64,000 nucleotides of DNA, from assembly GCA_903813345.2 (NCBI GenBank), contig CAIIXF020000004.1, positions 600,513-664,512 on the forward strand, read 5' to 3'. The position numbers and the translations under genes are program-made. Shown here one piece after another: positions 10,538 to 20,777 of the stretch. Within the stretch, counting starts at the first letter, position 1. Every line of letters begins with the position of its first letter. The DNA is from Owenia fusiformis. Lineage: Eukaryota; Annelida; Polychaeta; Sabellida; Oweniidae. The notes under the pieces are model-generated. The model had not been told where the DNA came from, did no database searches, and was given only the letters and a program-made list of their open reading frames with translations.

Positions 10538-11850
10538 ATGAAGTGAGTACAGTTCTAGGCAATCAAGATTACATAGAAAGTATTCCAAGGAGAGAATGAA
10601 GATGGAGAAACTTAAGCAGTGAATGGAGTGAGTAGAAAACCAGGGAATTGAGATTACATAGAAAGTATTGCAAGGTGAGAGAAGATGGAGAAACTTAAGC
10701 AGTGAATGGAGTGAGTAGAAGACAAGACAATCAAGATTACATAGAACGTATTGCAAGGAGAGAGAAGATGGAGAAACTTAAGCAGTGAATGGAGTGAGTA
10801 GAATACCAGGGAATCAAGATTACATAGAAAGTATTCCAAGGAGAGAATGAAGATGGAGAAACTTAAGCAGTGAGTAGAATACCAGGGAATCGAGATTACA
10901 TATAAAGTATTGCAAGGAGAAAGAGAAGATGGAGAAACTTACCCCCCATCACACCAAACTAGTTCTTACCCGTTCTTGCCAGTCCTACGAAAACGTCGTA
11001 AAATGGGCTTAATCTGGCTGTGGTCGGGAAATATGTCTAAAATAATTAGCTACTTCGTTCATAAACAGTCTTTAATACGTCCATCTCATTCGCAGTTCGT
11101 TCAGGTCGCACCACATCGGTGTACAACGTCGTTTAACGCGTCCCATGGTCTAGAAGGTCATCATGACTGATTACAGAACGCTATGGTCGCCATCGAATTC
11201 TGAATCGATTCAAAATTCTAAATCACATTCCCCATCCGGGAAAGTCCATGAAGTTCGTAAACAGACCGTAGAACGTTGTAGCTACGTTCATTCAGTTCGC
11301 ACAGTTTAAAAACCGATTCGGCAACGTTTTGACGATCACCAGAAAATTTTGAGCATGCTCTAAGTACTGGAGGACCTACTCGTCCTAGTAATTTCATGAA
11401 GTTTGTAAACAGATCCCAAACGGTTCTTAGTGGGGTCTTAGTACGTCAAATCCGTTCGTGCACAGTTTAAGCTTGTTTTCGAGAACGTAGTGAGAACTAG
11501 TTTGGTGTGATAGTAGGGTTAAGCAATGAATGGAGTGAGTAGAACACAAGAGAATCAAGATTACATAGAAAGTACATGTATTGCATTGAGAGAATGAAGA
11601 TGGAGAAACTTAAGCAGTGAATGGAATGAGTACAGTACTAGGGAATCAAGATTACATAGAAAGTATTCCAAGGAGAGAATGAAGATGGAGAAACTTAAGC
11701 AATGAATGGAATGAGTAGAGTACTAGGCAATCAAGATTACATAGAAAGTATTCCAAGGAGAGAATGAAGATGGAGAGACTTAAGCAGTGAATGCAGTGAG
11801 TAGAAAACTAGGGAATCAAGATTACATTGAAAGTATTCCAATGAGAGATG
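10487..11850 (+). repeat. Tandem array of the TPR gene's 3' coding end, about 84-bp unit
   Basis: The last codons and stop of the TPR gene (KYSNKSEDMKKKLKQ and stop) plus about 40 nt of 3' flank are repeated about nine more times downstream. Each copy reads roughly AAGTATTCCAAGGAGAGAAT and then GAGAAACTTAAGCAGTGA, which would encode KYSKERMKMEKLKQ and a stop. Units start near 10577, 10659, 10743, 10827, 10903, 11566, 11656, 11741 and 11827. A MITE at 10942-11518 splits the array. The first copy is the true gene end; the rest should be 3' UTR or intergenic. Confidence 0.9.
10942..11518. mobile_element. Harbinger-type MITE, copy 1, 577 bp
   Basis: The inverted ends share ATCACACCAAACTAGTTCT. 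The insertion is flanked by TTA on both sides (10939-10941 and 11519-11521). The target is known because it landed in an array unit whose uninterrupted sequence is AAACTTAAGCA, so the TTA duplication is directly visible. TTA/TAA duplications are typical of PIF/Harbinger elements. A second copy in the opposite orientation lies at 29369-29948. There is no transposase. Confidence 0.9.
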
Positions 11851-12052
11851 AAGCAGAAGATTAAACAAATAATTTTGGGGGAGGGCGTCTACCCTCATTT
11901 TCACTTGAAATAACAACTCTTCATCTTGCTTGGGTGGATAAGATTTATTGCAATATAATATTGTTTCATCATATAAAGATTCACGATTTCTTCAGGTCAA
12001 CAAACAAAATGACACTTTTTTGTTTGTAAAGAGTATCTTGCACTATAACAGA
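11851..12052. other. Short spacer, nothing seen
   Basis: AT-rich DNA between the TPR tail array and duplicated block A. Confidence 0.4.
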
Positions 12053-12056
12053 TAGA

Positions 12057-12972
12057 GAAAACAAACAAGTAAATACATTTCATAATTGTACAAAGTTTAT
12101 TTGTATAGAATCATAAAAATTACAATACCTGTAAAATAATGTTATGATACAATGTATGAATATACTACAATTTATAATAATATGGTATGGGACATTACCG
12201 CTTTACGATAGTCCTGCACCAAGCCCCTGTTTTAACTCCCCTCATTCTCTCAAATGCAAGGATTGAGAAGGGGGAATTAGGGACTTAGTGCAAGACTTGT
12301 TAAAAAGTGTATTTACTATAAATGTAGCCTTTACCTTGAATTACTTGATCTAGTGACAAAGCACACATAATTTTGCTTTAATATGATCTAGTTCCACTTT
12401 AAGGGGTTGTTTCCAAATATCAGCAGGTATGGAGTTATGTCATTCATTTTGTTTTATCATTACCCTCAGCTATCACATCCCCTAAAACTTAATTTTAAAA
12501 ATTACATTCTAGATTGATATTTTTCAAAATAAAATTCTCATTTACCCCCTCCCCAAAACTAAAAACAATATACATCCAAAGCAGTTGATATTTGGAATCA
12601 ATTCCTGCTAAATTATCAACCATGTTCAACAATAATACAACCATGTTCAACAATAATACAACCATGTTCAACAATAATACACTCCACTCCATAAGTTTGG
12701 CAACAGGAAGTTTTTACTGGATAACATATCATGGCCTCAATATTTGAGCCTAAAAAGTTTGTGTTGAATTTTGTTCCTTAGTTACGATAGTGTTGCCATT
12801 TAAGACAGATTTGATGTTTTTATATCGCCAAACATGAACAGGTTTTTAATGAGTCATCTAAAAGGAAACTTCTGGTTGTCAAACTTATGGAGAGGAGTGT
12901 TACATAACACGGAAGCAAAAAGAAAAGTTCCAAGCCGAGCTATAAATAGATTTGTACAAATACTAACAGATT
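12057..12972. repeat. Duplicated block, copy A, near-identical part
   Basis: About 915 bp match 26826-27733 in the same orientation with only scattered single-base differences and a few small indels. The block contains three copies of an 18-bp AATACAACCATGTTCAAC-type repeat. No intact conserved coding sequence is visible in either copy. It could be a dispersed repeat family or a recent segmental copy. Confidence 0.9.
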
Positions 12973-13099
12973 TAATCTCCGTGCAGATTATCTTCAAATC
13001 CTCAATTAAGGCAATGGAGAGGAGAATTGCAGATATACAGAGTGTTTATAAAGTTTCTTTACAATTACAATCAAAGTCTGTGCAAACTGTAAAGATACA

Positions 13100-13165
13100 T
13101 CATGATATACCATGACATCTCATTTCTTCTCAGCCCTGAGATGCCATGATATAATGAGCTTGATT
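13100..13165. repeat. Small imperfect hairpin
   Basis: TATACCATGACATCTCATT and, inverted, CTGAGATGCCATGATAT flank a short loop. There is no assigned role. Confidence 0.4.
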
Positions 13166-13529
13166 TGGCGATCCAGGAGAGCCCAAAATTGAGGATTTTT
13201 GAGATCTTTCATCCCAGCTCATATTTCATTTAATTGGGGTCATTAAACTTGTGTACACGTACCTGTGCTAATATCTGCTGTTAAATACAATGCCTATTAT
13301 GTAATGTATTGACATTAGGTAAATGATTACATGATAACTATCATACTTATTGACAGTTATAACTCTTCCCATCTGATGTGCTCAGATCACAGAATATGCC
13401 TCATAATATCAGAGCATGTTTCAGGTGAAACAGAAAGATGCTATGAGTATCAGAATGGTAAAGATACTTAATGGCCACCCTGCATTTATACATATGTACA
13501 GTAAAATCTGTTAAATCTCATATACTATA

Positions 13530-13852
13530 TTGTATGTCGCGGGACTATATGATAGATTATATACATGCGCATACTGGTAAAAATGGTACCATAACTTCCA
13601 TTAAAAGAACAGAGAAAATATTGTTTTCCAAATAATTCATCAAGAACAAAAAACATAAATCGCTTTACTTTAATGTAAGACGATACAAGTTCATAATCTT
13701 AGGAACATATAATTTCACTTATTTTCATACAACTTGCTATAAAAAAAACAGTTATCAAATAGTGCAATTCTTGATTTTTCTTGATTTGCTAATTTTTCTT
13801 GCACCGTGTTTACATTAATGTATTTGATTGATCACACACGAGGGGCGTATTA
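13530..13852. repeat. Duplicated block, copy A, diverged part
   Basis: Starting at ACTATATGATAGATTATATA this stretch aligns with 29298-30186 (outside the MITE there), with many substitutions and indels. It ends at the insertion point of the DDE transposon. Its continuation after the transposon (15097-15245) also aligns with copy B. Confidence 0.8.
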
Positions 13853-15096
13853 GGGATGTTTCAGCTATTCGGAATCTGAAAGTGAGCTTTACAGGGAAAG
13901 TGAAAGTCAGATTTCAGGGGTCATGTCATAAGGGTTTAGAAAGAAACAACAATTTATTTCCAAAATTTATTTATGAGTTTTTTGAAACTGTTGGTGAAAC
14001 AGTTAATACGTTTCATGAAATGGTTGGTAATTTTCTGCCTAGAACTTTTGGTATGCGACATAACATGTCACCTCACAATAGACTACTCCTCACATTGATC
14101 TGGCTGAGATCGTACCCTTGTCTACTCTCCCTGATGTTCGATGTTAGCATTACAACTGTGTCACGAGTCATTAATGACGTTTGGCCAATATTATGGGAAC
14201 TATATGCATCCAATGTACGCTGGCCATCTCTTGAAGAATGGAATACAATGAGGAATAATTGGAATGATCTCCCATTTGCAATTGGCTCTATTGATGGAAC
14301 ATCCCATGAAATTAACAGGCCAGAAAATGAACCCCAATCACTTTTTTACTCTGGAAATAGAGGATACCATTGTATGCATACCCAAGTAATAGTAGATAAT
14401 AACAATGACCTTCGTTATGTCCATAGTGGCTTTTTAGGTCATATGAATGATGTACAAACATTTGACTATATGGCAAATATTGGGCCTGGGGTCCTTTAGT
14501 ATTCCCTGTAGACTTTTAGCTGATAAAATATATCCATGTCGATACCCACTCCTTAGGAAGTATAAAAGTTCTGAAATACGCAGAAAACCCCTAAATTTAC
14601 GTAAAAAATGTACTAGTAAGCGGCTAAACAGAAAAATTGGGAGTAGGCGGAGTTAGGTAGAGCATGTGATTGGTCACATCAAGGTTTTTAAGGTTATAGG
14701 TACACTTTTTCGCCACCCACGACAACATCTGGCAAAGCTCACAGAATTGTGTGCCAGTCTTGGTATAAGGAGGGTTAATCTCTTTGAGACTAGCTACTTA
14801 AACTGCTCAATCAACTGTTCTATCAATACATGTAATATTCAGTACAAGAGAATATACTTTGTGTCATATTTCTAATAAATGTAATCCACAGCGAATAACA
14901 AATAAAAGCATCTTGAAATTATTTTAATGTTGCTATATTCTTTAAAAAGCACATAGATGTTTTTAGCTTTGAAACTATTGATTTATCAGTTATAATAAAC
15001 GTTTAATGCAACTGAACTTATGACATGACCCCTGAAATCTGACTTTCACTTTCCCTGTAAAGCTCACTTTCAGATTCCGAATAGCTGAAACATCCC
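13853..15096 (+). mobile_element. DDE transposon with 80-bp perfect terminal inverted repeats
   Basis: The first 80 bp (starting GGGATGTTTCAGC, ending GTCATGTCATAAG) are repeated exactly and inverted at the end. The direct repeat TATTA flanks both sides (13848-13852 and 15097-15101). Copy B of the surrounding duplicated block has no insertion at the matching place, giving an empty site. Perfect terminal repeats suggest a fairly recent insertion, although its transposase is broken. Harbinger or a related IS5-like DDE_4 group is likely. Confidence 0.9.
13939..14875 (+). pseudogene. Broken DDE_4 (Harbinger-like) transposase
   Basis: The first frame runs to 14499 and includes AIGSIDGTSHEINRP (first catalytic Asp) and SGNRGYHCMHTQVIVD, with the second Asp in GHMNDVQTF. 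A frameshift near 14485-14500 moves the reading to the frame containing SIPCRLLADKIYPCRYPLL. A TAG follows at 14654-14656, immediately before VEHVIGHIKVFKVIG, which carries the expected catalytic Glu. All three catalytic positions are therefore recognisable, but the chain is interrupted twice and the copy cannot be autonomous. The DDE_4 fold is clear; the exact superfamily is not. Confidence 0.85.
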
Positions 15097-15245
15097 TATT
15101 ACCCCATTGATTCTGAAATGATACCATGGCAACAAAGTGGTGTATCAGTATTTAGAAGCATATCAGTATTCATTATATTTCAATGATCGTTTATAGTTAT
15201 CAACCATGCTTTTGTATTTGTCTCTGTGTAGCACTTTTCATTGCT
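15097..15245 (-). pseudogene. Degenerate copy of a FARP terminal exon in duplicated block A
   Basis: On the minus strand AAGTGCTACACAGAGACAAA at about 15218-15240 is identical to the core of FARP terminal exon c (30984-31047). The preceding splice acceptor and the Trp-Met-Glu codons are lost. The nearby sequence matches the exon c surroundings, but the 29-bp repeat is present only as a single degenerate unit. This copy is a fossil and not an exon of a gene here. Confidence 0.75.
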
Positions 15246-16624
15246 TATTTCTTTAATGTACATATTACACAGAAAATACACACTGCAAGGGAAAACGTTC
15301 ACATAAATATACGAACATGCGTTCGTTGAATTATGACTCACCCTTTCGACAGTCGATAAATACCAGATACAAAATTTAAAAAATCGTAACAACGTATTGT
15401 GTCATTTGTAATCCAATGTTTATCTGATACTTTCAAATGTATCACTCACTAATCACACGTAAGGAACTTACTTAATCACTCCGGGATTCCCATTTTAGTG
15501 CTCGAAGCGCTAAAATTTTGGTAATCCAACGTATCAAATTGAGACTGTATGGCGTTCTCACCTTGTGGAGAATGTCATATACGTTGCGGTAAATGCTATA
15601 TGCCGCAAGTGAGTATGACATTTTACGAAGGTGAATATCGGGTATTCAGTATTCACTCTATCATATGTCATTGCAGAATATGCCATAGTCACTTGCAAAA
15701 TCTGTCATATACCGCGGTCGAATATTGCATACTCACCCGTATTACGAATACCGCACAACCATAAATACGTATATGGCATATTTCGCATGACATTTGACTC
15801 TAATCTTTTAAATATATAGAAATAAGTTCAATGAATCAATAACTTTTAAACAAGGTCTGGGGTCATATGAACTCTCTCAAACGCTCGAATAGAGCTAAGA
15901 AAGATCCTAATCATCCAATTGTGTGCAAAGTAAAAATAAAACAAGCCTGAAAACTGGACTCAAAATTGTAACCATACATATACCCGATTTGAGGATATAA
16001 AAATTAAATACTAGTATAACAAGTTTGTTTGTTATTGTAAGTGTTAGTATTGCTGTTATCATCTTTCCTTATATGGTAAAGAGGCTATCTTAACATTAGC
16101 TTAACATTCTAGTTAAGATAGCTTTACTTTAGCAGAGAATCTCTTTTCGGACATTTTTAGCAACTTCATTAATCATTTAGATGCAAACTTCAAAACTACA
16201 TAAGTAACTATGAAAATTCTAAATTCTATAAAAACCATTGGGATCTGCTGAGAACCAGAATACAACCATAGCCTAATGTAACTTTTCAGCATTAGAATAG
16301 GATTTATCCTGAACATTACAATAAATATTGGAGCCTTATTCAACAAACGTATGTTGGATTTTATGTTGGATATTGGATCCAGTAACATTATTCTATTATC
16401 TTTTAAACACTTAAGATCAAAAAAGAGTTAATGTGTAACACGCTGAACACTAAAAAAGAGTAACTGATTCATGCTCATAAAACAATCATAAGCTTCCTCG
16501 TTCGTCGCATGATTAAAACAGAAACCTTTGGACCTGGAATATCTGTACATGATATAGCTTCTAGGCGTAAGAGGATAGAAGCACACCTCGCTGATTAGTC
16601 AAAATGGCCACTGCCAAAGCTTCC
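15246..16624. other. Intergenic DNA with weak palindromes, no gene seen
   Basis: 15549-15780 contains repeated GTCATATACG/CCGCA-type motifs in both orientations, probably a decayed small transposon. The rest is AT-rich without a recognisable gene. Confidence 0.4.
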
Positions 16625-17274
16625 TAGTCAACTCGTACCCAAGACAACTCGTACCCAAGTCAACTGGTACCCAAGACAACTTGTACCCAAGATTATTTGC
16701 AGTATTATGGGTGCATATTAGGGGGAAATTGAGTTTGTAATGCTTTCATGTTGTAATGTGAATCAAATAAGCATCAATATTTTGGGGAATTTAGAAGACA
16801 TTTTTTCTCAATGGATCAGTAAAGCATTTTTTTATTAAATAAAAGAAGTGCTTAAAGCGCTGGTTCTCAAAATTTTTTTGTCAAACATATATATAAATAA
16901 ATATAATTACAACATTAGATCTGACACTTGTTCCAAACACTCATTAACATACAATATTTTGAAAAATGATTATGAATATGTGGAATAAACATATGTCTCT
17001 TCACTTGAACATCCTGAATCTGTGACCAATATAAAATAATAGTCAAAATAAATTGACACTCAGCTCAAAATGTCACAAAATTAAATCAATTTCTTCCGAA
17101 AATTCTTCTTCAAACTTCAAACTATTCTGAACACTATGTTACAATTATAATATGTATATCTATTCACATTCCCAGTCCAATGCTTGATTCAAAACAAAAT
17201 ATATACTTGGGTACGAGTTGTCTTGGGTACGAGTTGTCTTGGGTACGACTTGTCTTGGGTACGAGTTGACCAGT
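16625..17274. mobile_element. Foldback element whose ends are short tandem repeats
   Basis: The left end holds four units of about 16-17 bp, GTCAACTCGTACCCAAGA type. The right end holds four units in inverse orientation, CTTGGGTACGAGTTGTC type. About 520 bp of AT-rich DNA lies between. This is the layout of foldback transposons. The right end lies 30 bp upstream of the TRIM start codon and its units read through in frame with it. Confidence 0.8.
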
Positions 17275-17304
17275 TACCCTGCCAAACCTGAAATTGATCC
17301 TTTG

Positions 17305-18471
17305 ATGGAATCGATGAGGTGCTCCATATGCGCCGAAGTGCTAGACGATCCAAGATCGTTGCCGTGTATGCATAGCTATTTTAGGAAGTGCATTCAGAAT
17401 ATAATAGACAGTAAAAATCACGATGGTCATTTTCCGTGTCCCATTTGCAGAGAATTATGTCCGATACCAGATCAAGGCGCTGCAGGACTGAAGAATAACT
17501 ATTTTGCTAGTTCTGTTTTGGAAGTTATTAAAGAGAGAACTGTTGGAACGGTCGGAAATTGTGATATCTGCCATAAAGATGAAATAAAAGCTCCCGCGAC
17601 ATCAAAATGCGTTGAATGCAATGAAAAGCTTTGCAAAGATTGCGAGCGAATTCACAGAAGGTTACGAGTGACACAGCTGCATCACGTACTTAACTTGACC
17701 GGAGACACGGCGCTGGATTCTAAAGTCGCTGTTGATATGGTGTCGAAGAGAATTCTTTACTGCCAGATGCATGCTAACGAACCACTAAAGTACTTCTGTG
17801 AGGATGACCAATGTCTAATTTGTCAGGACTGTTTCGCATTCAAACATCAAGGGCACGTCTTAGTAACTATTGAAGAAACTGCAAAATCGAACATGGGGAA
17901 ATTGCGCTCTGTTATTGACCTAGGGAAAGAAAGATCAGAAAAAATCGAAAACTGCATTAATCAAAATCATGCTAGAAAACAGTCAATTGAAAAAAACATT
18001 GAAAAATTAACATTGCAACTTGACGTGGACAAAAAATCAGTACACGATAAAGTAGATGCCCATTTTGAAGCTCTTAAATCAAATATGATGTCCATTGGCG
18101 GTGCGGCGATAAAATCCACAATCGGTCGTTTAGCAGACCTTCAATTCGACAAAAATGCTATCGATGACACAGTGAAACAGACACACGGACACACTGCCGA
18201 TATAGTCTCCATGCTGCCAGAAGTGACATCAAAACTAGAGAGTTGGTCATCGGAACAATACTTCCCTGCCCAAGAATCCGAGCCTTTGATCGAAGTCCAT
18301 CCAAGTAGGATCACAGACGGTGAAAACATATCGTTAGCGAAGGTCGTCTATATTAAGTCAGCTACTACAGCGATTCCTCCAGAGCGTGTTCAAAAGGTTG
18401 TTTTTGATTATTCAAGGAGATCTAGACTCACTAAAATGGTATCTTCGTTTGAATATATATTTAAGCAATAA
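17305..18471 (+). CDS. TRIM-like protein: RING, two B-boxes, coiled coil
   Basis: ATG 17305 is preferred; the open frame upstream is foldback-element sequence. Residues 6-48 form a C3HC4 RING (CSIC, CMH, CPIC), but the fifth zinc ligand is Phe26 (TTT 17380-17382) where Cys is expected. A B-box 1 (CDICHKDE, CVECNEKLCKDC) and a B-box 2 (CQMH, CEDDQCLICQDC, HQGH) follow, then a helical coiled-coil region (about residues 190-290). TRIM proteins are usually ubiquitin ligases or innate-immune and RNA-regulating scaffolds. No NHL, filamin or SPRY domain follows. The frame stops at 18471 just where a foldback element begins. A GTATCT donor at 18439 could instead join to an exon at 19745 in the same phase. 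The missing ligand makes ligase activity doubtful. Confidence 0.8.
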   Translation: MESMRCSICAEVLDDPRSLPCMHSYFRKCIQNIIDSKNHDGHFPCPICRELCPIPDQGAAGLKNNYFASSVLEVIKERTVGTVGNCDICHKDEIKAPATSKCVECNEKLCKDCERIHRRLRVTQLHHVLNLTGDTALDSKVAVDMVSKRILYCQMHANEPLKYFCEDDQCLICQDCFAFKHQGHVLVTIEETAKSNMGKLRSVIDLGKERSEKIENCINQNHARKQSIEKNIEKLTLQLDVDKKSVHDKVDAHFEALKSNMMSIGGAAIKSTIGRLADLQFDKNAIDDTVKQTHGHTADIVSMLPEVTSKLESWSSEQYFPAQESEPLIEVHPSRITDGENISLAKVVYIKSATTAIPPERVQKVVFDYSRRSRLTKMVSSFEYIFKQ

Positions 18472-18477
18472 TTTAGG

Positions 18478-19545
18478 CTGCATTTTTGAACTGTCTGCGG
18501 CGCGAGTAAATTGCGTAATATTTAATGAGTTTTTCTCCCGGGTATCACGAAAAAGAACAGTAAGCCCCTCATCGCAAATGCTTTCAACAAAAATAGCTCA
18601 TCTAACACCCCAGTCACATTTCCTACGTCGACCGTGCGGTCTATCATTTCTGCGGTCAGTTACATTTCTACGCTCGCCGTAGAATTTCTGCGGTCGGATA
18701 CTTTTGCAGTCACATTTCCGACGGCAGCCGCACGGCGAGTTTTTGAATTTCTGTTGATTTGATTTAAGGTTAATTTTATTTTATTTTATCTACATCAGTA
18801 CAATTTATAAATGTTGTTTGTAGTGTTACACCCCAGTCACATTTCCCACGGCCGCCGTGCGGTCTATCATTTCTGCGGCCAGTAGCTTTCATACGCTCGC
18901 CGTAGAATTTCTGCGCTCTCATACTTCAGCAGTCACATTTCCCACGGCAGCCGCACGGTGAATTTTAAATTTCTGTTGATAAATAATACTTTTTTCATTT
19001 TATTTACATCAGGACAATTTATAAATGTTATTCATAGTGCTAGGATGTAATATCAAATGAAAAGTGATCGTGAAACATTGACAAATAATGATTCAATCCT
19101 GTTGAGCCAGTTGATTTCTACGGGGACCTCAGAAATAAAAAATATTATAACTCCGAGTTATAATTTCTACGGCGACCCTGCGGCCTGTAAAAAACTGGAT
19201 ACGCCGTACGGAAACCGCGAGGCGAGCGTAGTTTTTCTACGCTCGCCGCAGAAATTCACTGATTTAATTGATCTGCGGTTGACGCACAGCCCCCGTACGA
19301 CAAATGTGACTGGGGTGTAAGCGCACTTCTCACATGCACCAGCGATAGCTGGCGTGGGTGAAGACAAGTTTACACAGCGGTATTAAACGGTTTAATACGC
19401 TTGGATGAGCTGTTTTAGTTGAAAGCATGTGACCATGTAATTTGCAATGCGGGCTTATTATTTTTCTTTTTCGCGATACTATGGAGCAAAACTCATTAAA
19501 TATTAAGAGATTTACTCGCGCCGTGGGTACTTCAAAAATGCAGTT
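18478..19545. mobile_element. Foldback element flanking a nested MITE
   Basis: The arms 18478-18603 and 19400-19545 are inverted copies (shared stretches such as GGCGCGAGTAAAT and ATATTTAATGAGTTTT). The space between them is mostly filled by the TAA-flanked MITE at 18606-19317. The element begins seven bases after the TRIM stop codon. Confidence 0.8.
18606..19317. mobile_element. Harbinger-type MITE, 712 bp, TAA duplication
   Basis: Ends CACCCCAGTCACATTT and, inverted, AAATGTGACTGGGGTG, with TAA on both sides (18603-18605, 19318-19320). A second internal copy of the left end starts near 18832, so the element carries an internal duplication. No coding sequence. Confidence 0.85.
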
Positions 19546-19553
19546 TAGTTGTG

Positions 19554-19655
19554 TAATGCCTGGGTCACACTTGCCCCGATTAGTACAATTGTGAAAAAAT
19601 ACTCAATCGACGGGGAGCCGGTCGATGAATCGGCGTAAATGTGGCTCGGGCATTA
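19554..19655. mobile_element. Very short MITE-like inverted repeat
   Basis: TAATGCCTGGGTCACACTTG and, inverted, AAATGTGGCTCGGGCATTA bound about 100 bp. It sits between the foldback element and the next exon candidate. Confidence 0.6.
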
Positions 19656-19744
19656 ATAATTATTCAATTTATATAATCATTGTCAATCTATATAGAGCTC
19701 ATGTACAAGTGCAATCATGAGTGACTTCCTATATATGCTTCCAG

Positions 19745-20080
19745 ATCGCATCCATGCTCGAGCAAGGTGTAAATGTTAGTACAGATATGTCCGTCCATGA
19801 TCCTGCGTTTTCGGTCCCAATGCTTACTCCCGTGTGGGTTTTTATTTCTACACGGCAAGGCGATGAACTACAAGAAATACAAGACAGGAACAACGTCGAG
19901 TTCACAGTAGCGAAAACTTCGGGCGAACTGGTAACTCTTGCTGTGAATCCAGGTAAAGACCATAAACAGTGCAGAAGAGACAGAGGAGTCGATGATTTAA
20001 TAAAACTGCATGATGATATTTCACCAAGAATTTTCTCGTACATAGCAGCATGGAGGTACCATAATCGATTAGTCATATAA
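19745..20080 (+). CDS. Probable downstream exon of the TRIM-like gene
   Basis: A good acceptor (ATGCTTCCAG) is followed by a complex, non-repetitive frame: IASMLEQGVNVSTDMS, then LTPVWVFISTRQGDELQEIQ and FTVAKTSGELVTLAVNPG. The phase fits a donor at 18439 in the TRIM frame, which would give a 489-aa product. The alternation resembles a small alpha/beta (KH-like) fold, but I recognise no family. It ends at TAA 20080, exactly where the next inverted-repeat arm starts; an internal GAG/GTACCA donor near 20053 is also possible. The link to the TRIM exon is inference. Confidence 0.45.
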   Translation: MASMLEQGVNVSTDMSVHDPAFSVPMLTPVWVFISTRQGDELQEIQDRNNVEFTVAKTSGELVTLAVNPGKDHKQCRRDRGVDDLIKLHDDISPRIFSYIAAWRYHNRLVI

Positions 20081-20777
20081 ATCCGACCGTTGTATGCTGT
20101 TCTTCGATATTCCTTGTTCTTATTTGGATATTTATTTTTTATCATTTTCTTAGCATATACGGTCGTAGATATAATTGCTAACGCTTTTCTGGCCTGTCTG
20201 GGTAACCATAGTTACCATACTAACCAAAGTCACACAAATTATCGAGTAATTATTTAGCTCCAACATCAAAGTGTTAAATCTTACCTTAGACATGTAAAAC
20301 GCTTGATAATTGACGAAATATAATCAATAGAATTATATTTTCATTATCGCCGGCCATGTTGTTTCCGGTAGTCTAAATGTAAAACATGTATCGAAACGGA
20401 ATCATAATTATTTATTACACAGAGATCGATTCCAAAGCCGTTCTCTCATACTTATTACTTTTCTCTACTTTTCCGAATAACTTCCCTTATTAACGACACT
20501 GCTTCCCTTTCAACTGAATCTTCGTGTAACAAATACTTATGATTTCGTTTGATATAGTTTTACATCTAGACTCAGATTAACCCGGTGTAACAGGAGTATA
20601 AGTCCCTTTGGAAAACAAGTCCGTAGGACTTGCATTCCTAGGAACGTAGTAGTATACGTTGTCCTAGTCGGACATATATTCCAAGCTATAATATATATGA
20701 AAAATTCCTACGGACGTATATTCCTGACGGACTTGGATTCCTGCTACAGCATTGACAGGAATTTAGGTCCATGAAAC

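Noticed and set aside
10910-11170. ORF of 86 aa, and its relative at 29758-30048
   Set aside because: Both lie inside the Harbinger-type MITE in opposite orientations; the similarity is that of the element.
12495-12692. ORF with LLLNMVV repeats, also at 27263-27499
   Set aside because: It comes from three copies of an 18-bp repeat in the duplicated block and has no other protein features.
17218-17304. N-terminal extension of the TRIM protein
   Set aside because: It needs a non-ATG start and is encoded by foldback-element repeats; ATG 17305 directly before the RING is preferred.
19729-20145. 138-aa minus-strand ORF
   Set aside because: It is the shadow of the plus-strand exon candidate 19745-20080, which has a good acceptor and a more protein-like sequence.
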